Shown: in pieces, positions 45,295-54,900 of the stretch
How the letters are laid out: each line of letters starts with the position of its first letter
Position numbering within the stretch: the first letter of the stretch is position 1
NCBI RefSeq assembly: GCF_049943125.1
Contig: NZ_CP188040.1
Coordinates: 3,720,001-3,784,000 of the forward strand
DNA length: 64,000 nt
Direction: 5' to 3'
Source of the DNA: JAEXZL01 sp049943125
GTDB taxonomy: Bacteria; Bacillota; Clostridia; Clostridiales; Clostridiaceae
Notes under the pieces: generated by a model
What the model saw: only the letters and a program-made list of their open reading frames with translations
What the model was told of the DNA's origin: nothing
The model's database searches: none
Program-made: the position numbers and the translations under genes

Positions 45295-47919
45295 TTATTT
45301 CGCTTCATACCAATCCTTACCGGTATGCATATCTGTTTCTAAAGGAACTAAAAGCTCCAATACACCTTCCATTGCTTCCTTTACAATCCTTTGAACCCTT
45401 TCCAGCTCATCAAGATGTACATTTACTATAAGCTCGTCATGAACCTGTAATATAAGCTTGCTCTTTAATTTATTATCTCTCAGTTCATTATAAACTTTAA
45501 CCATAGCTAGTTTAATAATGTCTGCTGCACTGCCTTGGATAGGTGCGTTCATAGCAAGTCTTTCTCCTAAGGATCTCACAACCTTATTAGATGCATTTAT
45601 TTCAGGTATAGCTCTTCTTCTATTCAATATCGTTTTTACATACCCATTTTCTCTTGCAACAGAAATTATTCCATTAAGGTATTCTTTTATACCAGGATAT
45701 CTATCAAAATAAATATCTATATACTCCTTAGCTTCTTTCTTAGTAATTTTCAAATCCTTAGAAAGACTGAAATCACTAATTCCATAAACTATACCAAAGT
45801 TAACAGCCTTAGCTCTACCTCTCATAAGCTTTGTAACTTCCTCTAGGGGCACTCTAAATACCTCAGAGGCAGTTTTCGTATGAATATCAATGTTCTCCTT
45901 GAAGGCAGAAATCATATTATCATCCTTAGCAATATGAGCTAGTACTCTAAGCTCAATTTGTGAATAATCCGCTGATAGAATCACTGAATCAGTGGTAAAT
46001 GGAATAAATATCTTTCTTATTTCCCTACCCATTTCATACTTAATAGGTATGTTCTGAAGATTAGGTTCAGTACTGGATAACCTACCTGTTGTGGTAACTG
46101 TTTGATTAAAGCTTGAATGAATGCAGCCATCCTCATCGATAACATTTCTTAAGCCTTCAATATAAGTAGAATTAAGCTTTGTGAGCTGTCTATAATAAGT
46201 AATCTTATCTATTATAGGATGCTTATCCTGAAGCTGTTCTAAAACCTCAGCATTGGTGGAATACCCTGTTTTAGTCTTCTTAATAACAGGTAAGTCCAAT
46301 TTCTCAAACAATATCTTTCCAAGCTGCTTAGGTGAGCTAATATTAAATTCCTCTCCTGCCATATCAAAGATTTCTTTTTGAGTGGTTTCTATTTCTTCTT
46401 TGAACTTTATACCAAGGGTATTTAGCACTTCTCTATCAACCTTGAAGCCTAAAACCTCCATGGAAGAAAGAACCTTCGTTAAAGGAAGCTCCATATTATA
46501 AAATAATTCATCCATATCCTCTTCATGAAGCTTCTTATTTAAAATTTCATAAAGCTTTGTCATATAGCCATTAGCAGCTACTGCACCTTGAGCTCCAAGA
46601 GACATTGGATCCTCTCCTAGATATTCATTTATCAAGGTTACTAAAGGATAATCTCCCTTTGATGCATCGATAAGATAAGCTGCGACCATTATATCAAAGA
46701 TAACTCCTTTGAGATCAATCTCATATTTAGATAAAGCTGTATAAGCATTCTTACTATCATAGCAAACCTTTTTGAAGGTTTCATTCTCTAAAAACCTCTT
46801 TAGATTTTTAAAGAAGTTTTCATCCTTCTCTAAAATGTCTATATCCAATGTATATACTTTATCATCAGCTGCAATATAAATCTCCTTGATAGCAGTCTTG
46901 GTATAAAAATCTTTATGGATGATATCAAAATTCCAGTAACTGATCTCATCCTCCTTAATATTCTCTAGTAAATTTTGAAGCTCCTTAGCTGAACTTATAG
47001 AAATGATTTCAATGTTACTGGAAGCCTCTATAGTCCCTTCTGCTTCTTGTATTTTCTCATGAGGTATTTTATCAATTAAGGACTTAAACTGAAGCTTAAA
47101 AAAGAGCTTTCTTAAGGCTTCATGATTAGAGGTTTCTTTAGATTTAATATCATCTATATCCATATCTATGGGAACTTCCGTAATAATTGTTGCAAGCTTC
47201 TTACTAAATATAGCTTGTTCTCTGTAGTTCATCAAATTCTCTTTAAGCTTTTTGCCAGATACTTCATCTATATTAGTCAATAGATTTTCTATGCTTTTAT
47301 AGGTTTGTATCAATTTAAAAGCCGTCTTTTCCCCAATTCCAGGAACTCCAGGAATATTGTCTGATGAGTCTCCCATAAGGCCCTTTACATCAATAAATTC
47401 CTGAGGTGTAACTCCATAGTCCTCTATCATCCTATTCCTGTCATATATCTCTTTTTCAGAAACACCCTTTTTGGTGATTATAACCTTTATATTGTCTGAT
47501 GCTAACTGCAGTGCATCTCTATCTCCTGTAAGTATATAAACCTCAAGACCATTCCTCTCAGAAAAGGTTGCTAGAGTACCAATCAAATCATCTGCCTCAT
47601 AGCCATCAATTTCAAATTTTTTAATCCCCATGGCCTCAAAGACTTCTTTAATGATTGGAAATTGCTCTGCTAGCTCAGGAGGCATCTTCTTTCTCCCAGC
47701 TTTGTAATCAGCATATTCTGTATGCCTAAAGGTTGGTGCCTTTCTATCAAAGGCAGCAACCACATAATCAGGCTTTATTTCTTCATATAATTTAAAAAGC
47801 ATATTAACGAAGCCGTATACTGCATTAGTATGAATCCCCTCAGAATTTGTTAAGGGAGGTAATGCATAAAAGGCTCTATTCATTATGGAATTACTGTCTA
47901 GTAATAAAATTTTCTCCAT
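45295..47919 (-). CDS. polA: DNA polymerase I
   Basis: 874 residues, repair and Okazaki-fragment processing polymerase. N-terminal 5'-3' exonuclease/flap domain (LLLDSNSIMNRAFYALPP, YEADDLIGTLA, GLMGDSSDNIPGVPGIG), a central exonuclease-like domain where the catalytic acidic residues are not evident, as in other Firmicute enzymes, and a C-terminal polymerase domain with motif A DYSQIELRVLAH, motif B RGRAKAVNFGIVYG and motif C QVHDELI. The ATG chosen is seven bases after GGAGG; another ATG three bases before is nearly as good. The stop overlaps upstream codons assigned to coaE's longer form. Confidence 0.97.
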   Translation of the reverse strand: MEKILLLDSNSIMNRAFYALPPLTNSEGIHTNAVYGFVNMLFKLYEEIKPDYVVAAFDRKAPTFRHTEYADYKAGRKKMPPELAEQFPIIKEVFEAMGIKKFEIDGYEADDLIGTLATFSERNGLEVYILTGDRDALQLASDNIKVIITKKGVSEKEIYDRNRMIEDYGVTPQEFIDVKGLMGDSSDNIPGVPGIGEKTAFKLIQTYKSIENLLTNIDEVSGKKLKENLMNYREQAIFSKKLATIITEVPIDMDIDDIKSKETSNHEALRKLFFKLQFKSLIDKIPHEKIQEAEGTIEASSNIEIISISSAKELQNLLENIKEDEISYWNFDIIHKDFYTKTAIKEIYIAADDKVYTLDIDILEKDENFFKNLKRFLENETFKKVCYDSKNAYTALSKYEIDLKGVIFDIMVAAYLIDASKGDYPLVTLINEYLGEDPMSLGAQGAVAANGYMTKLYEILNKKLHEEDMDELFYNMELPLTKVLSSMEVLGFKVDREVLNTLGIKFKEEIETTQKEIFDMAGEEFNISSPKQLGKILFEKLDLPVIKKTKTGYSTNAEVLEQLQDKHPIIDKITYYRQLTKLNSTYIEGLRNVIDEDGCIHSSFNQTVTTTGRLSSTEPNLQNIPIKYEMGREIRKIFIPFTTDSVILSADYSQIELRVLAHIAKDDNMISAFKENIDIHTKTASEVFRVPLEEVTKLMRGRAKAVNFGIVYGISDFSLSKDLKITKKEAKEYIDIYFDRYPGIKEYLNGIISVARENGYVKTILNRRRAIPEINASNKVVRSLGERLAMNAPIQGSAADIIKLAMVKVYNELRDNKLKSKLILQVHDELIVNVHLDELERVQRIVKEAMEGVLELLVPLETDMHTGKDWYEAK

Positions 47920-48096
47920 CATTATTCCTCCAATAAATATCATAAATACCCTGCTATCTAATAATTCTTTCCATCTAAAAGGTATTTATAATAGGTTTTA
48001 ATTATATATTAAATAATATTCTTATATATATAATAACAGATAATTGACTATTTATAATGAAATGTATTTATTTAACAATATATTAAGGAATCACTT

Positions 48097-49014
48097 CTAG
48101 AAGATACTTAAGTCCAACTCTTTAGATAGCTCCTGGAGCATTTTAATCCCAGCTATACTATTACCCTTTTCATCCAAGGAAGGACCAAAAACACCTATAC
48201 CCATCCTTCTAGGAACTGCAGCCATTATTCCTCCACCTACTCCACTTTTGGCAGGAATTCCAATATGTACAGCAAACTCCCCTGATTCATCATACATACC
48301 ACAGGTAACCATTATGGTTTTAACAATTCTTGCTGTTTCCCTAGATATGATTCTTTCACCAGTCCATGGAAGTATACCATCGTTAGCAAGCATAGCCCCT
48401 ATTCTAGATATATCTCTAGAATTAACCTCTATAGAGCACTGCTTAAAATATACCTCTAAACTTTCCTCCACGGATCCCGTTAGTATATTGTTGCTCTTCA
48501 TAAAATAAGCTAAGGCCCTGTTTCTATCACCAGTTTCCTGCTCTGATTGATAAACCTCTTCATTAACTCTTATGCTTTTATTATCAGTTATCTTTTGAGC
48601 AAAGGTAACTATTCTCTTAATTCTCTCTTCCACTGTAGCTCCTTCTATTAAGGAGCTTATCACTATGGCACCAGCATTAATCATAGGATTATATGGCTTG
48701 CTAAGCTTTTTAACCTCTAAATTGACAATGGAGTTAAAGCCATCTCCTGTAGGCTCCATTCCCACCTTAGAAAAAACATTTCTGCTCCCCTTATCCATTA
48801 TAGCAAGCATAAGACTTATAACCTTTGATATGCTCTGCATGGTATATTTTACTTCCCAATCACCAGCTAGGTATTCCCTACCATCAAGATTGGTTACTGC
48901 TATACCTAGATGGTCAGGGTTTCCCTGTCCCAGTAGAGGTATATATGAAGCTACTTTCCCTTCTTTAACTAAATCCTTATTATTCTCAATTATGCTTTCT
49001 AAAAGTCCCTGCAT
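48097..49014 (-). CDS. glsA: Glutaminase A
   Basis: 305 residues, serine-dependent glutaminase converting glutamine to glutamate and ammonia. The beta-lactamase-like active site is QSISKV (SxxK, about residue 61), with YNPMINAGAI (about 112), NNILTGS and the C-terminal SGVGGGI. Length matches the short bacterial GlsA. GGAGG precedes the ATG. Single gene; no terminator is evident. Confidence 0.95.
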   Translation of the reverse strand: MQGLLESIIENNKDLVKEGKVASYIPLLGQGNPDHLGIAVTNLDGREYLAGDWEVKYTMQSISKVISLMLAIMDKGSRNVFSKVGMEPTGDGFNSIVNLEVKKLSKPYNPMINAGAIVISSLIEGATVEERIKRIVTFAQKITDNKSIRVNEEVYQSEQETGDRNRALAYFMKSNNILTGSVEESLEVYFKQCSIEVNSRDISRIGAMLANDGILPWTGERIISRETARIVKTIMVTCGMYDESGEFAVHIGIPAKSGVGGGIMAAVPRRMGIGVFGPSLDEKGNSIAGIKMLQELSKELDLSIF

Positions 49015-49114
49015 AGTATCCTCCGTATCATAATGTTATCAATAATATAATACCCTTAATTCCATGTAGTGAAAATAACTTTTTCCACAATTATTCCCCT
49101 AAAGGATTTTTTTA

Positions 49115-49143
49115 TTGCAAAGGCTAAAATTTTATGCTAATAT
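49115..49143 (+). promoter_or_regulatory. Promoter of tRNA-Leu(CAA)
   Basis: TTGCAA (49115-49120), 17 bases, TAATAT (49138-49143), about 11 bases before the tRNA 5' end. Confidence 0.6.
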
Positions 49144-49154
49144 ATCATTTGTAG

Positions 49155-49237
49155 GCCGATGTGGCGGAACTGGCAGACGCACACGACTCAAAATCGTGCG
49201 GGAAACCATGTGGGTTCGAGTCCCACCATCGGCACCA
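49155..49237 (+). tRNA. tRNA-Leu, anticodon CAA
   Basis: Acceptor GCCGATG/CATCGGC, D-arm GCGGAACTGGCAGAC, anticodon arm CACGA-CTCAAAA-TCGTG giving anticodon CAA (codon UUG), long variable arm, T-arm GTGGG-TTCGAGT-CCCAC and an encoded CCA. It is a single-gene unit with its own promoter and terminator. Confidence 0.97.
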
Positions 49238-49275
49238 AAAGCTCTCTCAGTTATATACTGAGAGAGCTTTTTTTG
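49237..49275 (+). terminator. Terminator of tRNA-Leu(CAA)
   Basis: A perfect 15-bp stem (49237-49251 with 49257-49271), 5-nt loop, followed by T residues. Confidence 0.88.
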
Positions 49276-49292
49276 TATTATAATATATCTAT

Positions 49293-50377
49293 CTATCCAA
49301 ACTGGACAACCACATGCCACAGCTGCTTCAAGTATTGAAAAATTTCATCTTCACGGCCTAAATCATGCCACTGCTTTGGATTATACACTAAGTACCTTGA
49401 AGCTAGGCCTATTACTCTAGCATCAATATTTTCCCCTTCTATTCTTAAATCTTTCAAAATCCTCCTGGCAAAAGGCTTTATCATTGGTCCTCTAAATTCA
49501 TCAGGTATAGTGCTAGCACTTACTGTTCTCCTTGGTATCCACTCTATTGGGATATTAAAAGTTCTTGATATTTCTGATATATATTCAATTATATCTGATT
49601 CCTTGAAAGCTTCATCCAATGCCAAACTATCAACATCCCTGTCAAGCTTAATTTCTCCGTGAATCTGTGCTTCAATGTAATCATCTAGCGCTCTCCCTAA
49701 ATCTCCATATTCAGCAGATAGATTTTTTTCATGAAGATTTTCAATATAGTCAATAGCACTAGATAAATCAAAACCACTGCTGTTGATAAGAATTTTCTCC
49801 CTTAATACCTTATCAATTATTGCCATCATTATAAAACAAAAACTATCCTTAGTACCTAAAAACTCAGGTTTCAAATGACTATCCCCAAAGGTAAAGGTGC
49901 ACCTATCTGCAACATTTTTCTTGAGCTTAAGGTAGCAGGAACCAAACCTTGGAGAAGCTCCATCTAAATAATTCATAATATTAAGAGAGCCGTATTTTAC
50001 TCTTCTATAATTATTGATATTAGAAGTGTGATAAAAGCCTCCAAATAGCTCCTTTTCCCACAGATTCTCTCTCCTCCACTATATGCCGTTCTGCTTCCGC
50101 TGGTAGTTCCCGTGACAAATTGACTGTGGTACTTTCCTTCCTTTAAAAGCTCTTCTATAACTAGTCTTCCGTTTTTATCTATTCTATCAGGACGAAAGTT
50201 TATAGTTACATATGAATATTGAAAGAGATTATTTATAAGCTTATCTATACTAATGTTACCTAGATTATTTTCCTCCATAAGCTTATGAAAATATTTCATG
50301 CACTGGAGTTCATTTGATTTACATCTATTTCTTATAAAATCAATAGCTTTATCTTCATTATGGAACAATTCCATCAA
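49293..50377 (-). pseudogene. DUF3626 family gene broken by a single frameshift
   Basis: Two consecutive reading frames together make one DUF3626 protein. The first (50377 to 49997) contains NFRPDRIDKNGRLVIE, QFVTGTTSGSRTAYSGGER, then runs into out-of-frame residues and a stop. The second frame, read from about 50070 onward, continues with NLWEKELFGGFYH, LDGASPRFGS and HGEIKLDRDVDSL to 49293. The join lies in a GGAGGAGAGAGA tract (about 50063-50078). Adding one G would give GGERDLWEKELF, the expected family sequence. So one base was lost, or there is a sequencing error or a frameshift site. DUF3626 function is unknown. TTG or the following ATG is the start, behind AGGAGGG. Confidence 0.75.
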
Positions 50378-50485
50378 TATCGTCCCTCCTTCATTACATA
50401 ATAGGTATATCCTGGATATATATTATTGTATCATAGAGGCTATGACTTTTAATCAGTAACGCCACAAGAACCATACACTTTTCTT

Positions 50486-50515
50486 ATAAAAAAAAGGATG
50501 CTTTCGCACCCTTTT
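50486..50515 (-). terminator. Terminator after the second BMP-family gene
   Basis: A 10-bp stem (50492-50501 with 50506-50515, one G-U on the minus strand) with a 4-nt loop and a T run. Confidence 0.8.
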
Positions 50516-50523
50516 AATCATAA

Positions 50524-51603
50524 TTATTGCACCACATCTATCTTAATATTACTTATATTAAGTTCAGAAATACCAGCTTCATAATCATTAACTATTTTTA
50601 TTTTACCATCTTTAATTTTGTTATATATAGCCTCATAATCCTCTTGTGTAAATTTGTTAAATTTAGAAGTATCCATAGCTAATCCTATTGCGTCAACAGA
50701 AGCATCTAGAGTTAGCACCTGTCCACCTGGAAAACTATCATTATAGAACGCTTTAATACCATCATAAACGGAACCTGAGACATTTTTTATTGCAGAGGTT
50801 ATTACAGAGTCCGATTCAGCGGATTGGTCCACATCAACTCCTATAACCTTTCCTGAAGCGTCCTCTGCAGCAGCCATAACTGAATTACCAACAGCACCTC
50901 CACAGGCAAATATCACTTCTGTTCCTGATTGATACCAGGCTGCAGCTGTTGACTGCGCCTCAGGAGTAGCATCGAATTTACCTGTATAGTGATACTTAAG
51001 CTCTAAATCTTCGATTCCCATCTCTTCTGCTGCATACTCAGCTCCTTGGATAAAACCATAGCCAAATCTCACTACTGCTGGTAAAGCTACTCCGCCCATA
51101 AAGCCTAATTTCTTGTAGCCATCCTTAACAGCAGCGTAACCAGCTAAAAATCCAGCCTGCTCCTCAGCATAATAAACAGCATAGGTATTATCATTAACCT
51201 TCTCAGTTCCATTTGCATCTTTAGGACTTGCATCAAGCATTATAAAGGTAGTATCAGGATACTTGTCTTGTGCTTCATAAATTGCTTCAGCAAAAAGATA
51301 TCCTGGACATGCTATAATCTTAGCTCCACCCTCTACTGCAAGGTCAATTGTTTCTAGATAAGCAGTAGTAGTTTTTTCCACCGGCTGATAGTATTTATAT
51401 GAAATATTATTCTCAGAAGCATACTTTTCCAGCCCTTCCCAAGCTCCCTGATTAAAGGATTTATCGTCAATAGTTCCGGAGTCAGTGGTAAGTGCTAGTT
51501 CAATGGTACCATTCTGAGTTCCTGCCGTGTTGTTGCTTCCTCCGCAGCCAACAAGTGAAATAGTTAATATGAATGTTAATAGTAGAGATAATAATCTTTT
51601 CAT
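50524..51603 (-). CDS. BMP-family (PnrA/TmpC-like) substrate-binding lipoprotein, copy 2
   Basis: 359 residues. Lipobox SLVGCGG fixes it to the outer membrane face. The basic-membrane-protein domain shows LTTDSGTIDDKSFNQGAWEGL, GGVALPAVVRFGYGFIQG and IFACGGAVGNSVMAAA (motifs quoted in part: DDKSFNQGAWEGL, PAVVRFGYGF, FACGGAVGNS). The family binds purine nucleosides or similar ligands for an ABC importer. No permease or ATPase gene is adjacent. Start ATG lies five bases after GGAGG. It is a tandem copy of the next gene, mostly identical, and has its own terminator. Confidence 0.92.
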   Translation of the reverse strand: MKRLLSLLLTFILTISLVGCGGSNNTAGTQNGTIELALTTDSGTIDDKSFNQGAWEGLEKYASENNISYKYYQPVEKTTTAYLETIDLAVEGGAKIIACPGYLFAEAIYEAQDKYPDTTFIMLDASPKDANGTEKVNDNTYAVYYAEEQAGFLAGYAAVKDGYKKLGFMGGVALPAVVRFGYGFIQGAEYAAEEMGIEDLELKYHYTGKFDATPEAQSTAAAWYQSGTEVIFACGGAVGNSVMAAAEDASGKVIGVDVDQSAESDSVITSAIKNVSGSVYDGIKAFYNDSFPGGQVLTLDASVDAIGLAMDTSKFNKFTQEDYEAIYNKIKDGKIKIVNDYEAGISELNISNIKIDVVQ

Positions 51604-51742
51604 GTTGTCCTCCCACATATGTAATTATTCATAAGGCAATTAGATTATCATATAAAAAAGTGTCTTTCAAGATAAATGAAAAATGATTAAATATAGAAAA
51701 TATTAATTGATAATTGATTATTATAAAAACAAATCAACTATT

Positions 51743-51767
51743 TAAATAGGGATGCATTTGGCATCCC
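51743..51767 (-). terminator. Terminator after the first BMP-family gene
   Basis: A 7-bp GGGATGC/GCATCCC stem with a 5-nt loop; the minus strand continues with a short, interrupted T tract. Confidence 0.6.
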
Positions 51768-51779
51768 ATTACTTGCAAG

Positions 51780-52856
51780 CTACTGAACCACTTCTATCTT
51801 AATATTATCTATATTAAGGTCTGTGATAGCAGTTTCATTATCTTTATTTATATTTATTTTACCATCTTTTATTTTATTATATATAGCCTCATAATCCTCT
51901 TGAGTAAAGCTATTGAACTTAGAAGTCTCCATAGGTAATCCTATTCCATTAACAGAAGCATCTAAAGTTAACACCTCTCCTCCTGGGAAGCTTCCATTGT
52001 AGAATTCAGTAATACCATCATAAACAGAGCCAGAGAGATTTTTAATAGCAGAGGTTATTACAGTATCGGATTCATTGGATTGATCCACATCAACTCCGAT
52101 AACCTTTCCTGAAACGTCCTGTGCAGCGGCCATAACTGAGTTACCAACAGCACCTCCACAGGCAAATATTACTTCTGTTCCTGACTGATACCAAGCAGCT
52201 GCTGTTGCCTGAGTCTCTGGTGTAGCATCGAAGTTACCTGTATAATGATACTTAAGCTCTAAGTCTGAAATCCCCATTTCTTTTGCTGCATACTCAGCTC
52301 CTTGAGCAAAGCCATAACCGAATCTCACTACTGCTGGTAAAGCAATTCCGCCCATAAAACCTAATTTTTTATTACCATCTTTAACGGCAGCATAGCCAGC
52401 TAAAAATCCTGCCTGTTCTTCTGCATAGTACACAGCATAAGTATTGTCATTCACCTTCTCTTCTCCCTGTGGGCTTAGCGGAGTAGAGTCTAATAGTATA
52501 AAATTAGTATCAGGATACATATCTTGAGCCTCATAAACTGCCTCTGAGAAAAGATATCCAGGACACACTACCAGCTTAGCACCTCCCTCTACTGCAAGGG
52601 AAATTGCTTCTAAATAAGCTTGTGTAGTTTTTTCAGCAGGGTCATAGAATTTATGAGTGATGTTATTTTCAACTGCATACTTTTCCAATCCTTCCCATGC
52701 CCCCTGATTAAAGGACTTGTCATCGATAGTTGCTGTGTCAGTAATAAGAGCTAATTCATAACTGGCTCCCTGAGCTCCTTCACTATTACCTCCATTGCAA
52801 CCAATAAGTGTAAACATTAGTAAAGATGTTAGTAGTAGGGATAATATTTTTTTCAT
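51780..52856 (-). CDS. BMP-family (PnrA/TmpC-like) substrate-binding lipoprotein, copy 1
   Basis: 358 residues with lipobox TLIGCNG and the same motifs as the downstream copy (DDKSFNQGAWEGL, PAVVRFGYGF, FACGGAVGNS, and a GVDVDQS stretch). The two proteins align end to end without gaps of note, so they come from a recent tandem duplication. Differences cluster near the N-terminus and in surface loops. GGAGGA precedes the ATG. Likely role: nucleoside or related ligand capture for an importer encoded elsewhere. Confidence 0.92.
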   Translation of the reverse strand: MKKILSLLLTSLLMFTLIGCNGGNSEGAQGASYELALITDTATIDDKSFNQGAWEGLEKYAVENNITHKFYDPAEKTTQAYLEAISLAVEGGAKLVVCPGYLFSEAVYEAQDMYPDTNFILLDSTPLSPQGEEKVNDNTYAVYYAEEQAGFLAGYAAVKDGNKKLGFMGGIALPAVVRFGYGFAQGAEYAAKEMGISDLELKYHYTGNFDATPETQATAAAWYQSGTEVIFACGGAVGNSVMAAAQDVSGKVIGVDVDQSNESDTVITSAIKNLSGSVYDGITEFYNGSFPGGEVLTLDASVNGIGLPMETSKFNSFTQEDYEAIYNKIKDGKININKDNETAITDLNIDNIKIEVVQ

Positions 52857-53142
52857 CGTGTCCTCCTGTGTAGTATTAAATCATAAACGTTTTAAGATTA
52901 TCACAGATAATCCTATATTTCAACATTCCAATTAAATGATTCAATTATAAAAATTTTTGTACAAAAACACCAAGCAAAAATATACTCAAATCTAATTTAA
53001 CCTTTTTGTAATCAAAATAATACTATATTGTAAACTTTTTATTATTTTAGGGATATTTCTTCTCTAAAGTGATATAATTCAAGTTATGAAAAGCGTAATA
53101 CAGGAAGGAGGCAGCCTCAATAAACCTTTGGGGCAAATCAGT

Positions 53143-54225
53143 ATGAATAAAAAGCTTATTTCCGGTTTTTTATCTTTAGCTTTATTATTAGTCCAAGCTA
53201 CTCAGGTAGCAGCAGGCACCGTGCAGGAGGAATTAAATCAAAACAAAAGCTACCAGGAACAACTAGAAAGCAAAATAAGCAAGCAAGAGGAAAAAATCTT
53301 TAGCTTGAATGATGAAATCAATGCTCTCTATGGAGTAGTAGATGATAATAACAGACAAATATCACAGCTAACGGAGAATATTAAAGAAACAGAATCAGAG
53401 GTAGAAAACACAAAAAAACGCATCGATGAAACACAGAAGCTTTATGATAGTAAAATGCGACAGCTGTATAAGAATGGTGGACAAGTAGATTATATTTCTG
53501 TCCTTCTTGACGCTGATAGTTTAGGAGACTTCTTATCAAGAGTACACACAATAACCAAGCTAATTGCTATGGATAGCCAGATAATAGCTGATTTTAGAGA
53601 ACAAAGTACTCGTCTAGAGACCCTGCTTGTAGAGCTAGCCAATAATAAAGCAGAAGCAGAGCATCTAAAATTGGAAAATGAAAACAAGCTATCTACTCTA
53701 GAAAAAAGCAAGCAGGAGCAGTCAGCTATCGTAGCTAGCCTAGAAGGAGAATTATCGGAGCTAAATAAAATTATAGCTAATCAAGAATATCAGCTGGCTG
53801 AAGAGGCCAGGATAGCAGAAGCTGAAAGAAAAGCTGAGGAAGAAAGAAGATTAAAAGATTCTAAACAGGTTAATAACCCGTCACAAGGGGCTAGCAGAGG
53901 TGGTTATATAGATAATCGTGATCCTTCTAACAAGAGAAGTCTCGGTGTATTCAAGCTCACAGCCTACTGCCCATGCTCTATATGCACTGGAAAATATGCA
54001 AAAGGAATAACATCTACAGGTACAATAGCTACTGCAAATAGAACTATTGCTGTTGATCCAAGAGTTATCCCCTATGGTTCTAATGTTGAAATCTATGGTA
54101 ATAATTACGTAGCTGAAGATACAGGTTCAGCTATAAAGCAATATAAGATTGATATATTTTTCAATAGTCATTCAGAAGCATTGAGATTTGGTGTTAGATA
54201 TTCTGAGGTGTTTATATATCAATAA
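53143..54225 (+). CDS. Coiled-coil/3D-domain cell-wall hydrolase-like protein
   Basis: About 360 residues. Signal peptide (NKKLISGFLSLALLL...TQVAAG), then a long coiled coil (about residues 25-240, heptad-rich, PcsB/CwlO-like with GGQVDYISVLLDADSLGDFLSR), a Lys/Glu-rich linker and a C-terminal 3D domain: FKLTAYCPCSICTGK, AVDPRVIPYGSNVEIYG and DIFFNSHSEALRFG. The three aspartates of the 3D domain are visible (VDP, EDTG, KIDIFF). It is expected to act on peptidoglycan outside the cell. The start is uncertain: the ATG used begins the signal peptide; a strong GGAAGGAGG 30 bases upstream is not followed by a start codon. Confidence 0.85.
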   Translation: MNKKLISGFLSLALLLVQATQVAAGTVQEELNQNKSYQEQLESKISKQEEKIFSLNDEINALYGVVDDNNRQISQLTENIKETESEVENTKKRIDETQKLYDSKMRQLYKNGGQVDYISVLLDADSLGDFLSRVHTITKLIAMDSQIIADFREQSTRLETLLVELANNKAEAEHLKLENENKLSTLEKSKQEQSAIVASLEGELSELNKIIANQEYQLAEEARIAEAERKAEEERRLKDSKQVNNPSQGASRGGYIDNRDPSNKRSLGVFKLTAYCPCSICTGKYAKGITSTGTIATANRTIAVDPRVIPYGSNVEIYGNNYVAEDTGSAIKQYKIDIFFNSHSEALRFGVRYSEVFIYQ

Positions 54226-54260
54226 AAAAATGTCCTTTGGTTTAACCAAAGGGCTTTTTT
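54226..54260 (+). terminator. Terminator after the 3D-domain gene
   Basis: GTCCTTTGGTT pairs with AACCAAAGGGC (54232-54242 with 54244-54254, one G-U) and is followed by six T residues. Confidence 0.8.
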
Positions 54261-54335
54261 AATGTCTTTCAGTGTATTAGTAATATTTTTAGTTATTAGT
54301 GAATATTTTATTGTAGTTATGATTGGAGTGATAAA

Positions 54336-54821
54336 ATGAAAAAATATCTTTTTATAGGTGCTTTGATAACATTATTATTTATTTCTTCTGGCTGCAATCT
54401 AAATTATAATGAATACCCTTCTTTTGAAACTAAACCTGCATATGACTTTTATACTAACAGCCTAACTTCTGAACTTTCAGAAGAAAGTGATTTTCAGGTA
54501 ATGCTTTTAGAAACAAATTACTCTGCAGAGATAGATGTTGATGCTAATGGAAAAGATACTCTCAAGGATTTTTTTATGAGTCTTTCAGAAAACAGCTTCA
54601 TTACAGATAAGCTGATTCTTAAGGACCTTCCTGAAAAACCTATTTACAGATTATATGTTAGCACAAAGGATGAGAAATATGTTATCAACATTTTTTCCGA
54701 GGATATAGCAAGCCTTCATCCTTGGGATGGATTGTTTACAGAAGACTACATTAACATGACCAGTTCTCCAAAAGCGTATAACCTCTATGGATTATGCAGC
54801 TATATTTTTAAAAATAGATAA
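54336..54821 (+). CDS. Small secreted lipoprotein of unknown function
   Basis: 161 residues with a signal peptide ending in lipobox ISSGC (Cys about 20). The mature part is mixed alpha/beta with several aromatic residues (RLYVSTKDEKYVINIF, SLHPWDGLF). It resembles the clostridial DUF4883 lipoproteins, but that assignment is from memory. GGAGTGA precedes the ATG; a hairpin terminator follows. No functional partner is visible. Confidence 0.7.
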   Translation: MKKYLFIGALITLLFISSGCNLNYNEYPSFETKPAYDFYTNSLTSELSEESDFQVMLLETNYSAEIDVDANGKDTLKDFFMSLSENSFITDKLILKDLPEKPIYRLYVSTKDEKYVINIFSEDIASLHPWDGLFTEDYINMTSSPKAYNLYGLCSYIFKNR

Positions 54822-54847
54822 AGCTCTTAGGAGCTTTTCTCTTTTTT
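54820..54847 (+). terminator. Terminator after the small lipoprotein gene
   Basis: A 7-bp AAAGCTC/GAGCTTT stem with TTAG loop, overlapping the stop codon, followed by TTCTCTTTTTT. Confidence 0.7.
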
Positions 54848-54900
54848 GCTATTAAAAGTCAATAAATCATTATATAATCAAATTGTAAAGGGGTGGTAAT

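Noticed and set aside
49132..49320. 62-residue ORF antisense to tRNA-Leu(CAA)
   Set aside because: It only reads through the complement of the tRNA and its terminator.
53086..53180. Cyclic-di-AMP (ydaO) riboswitch ahead of the 3D-domain gene
   Set aside because: Only short fragments resemble the consensus; the second conserved half and a terminator were not found.
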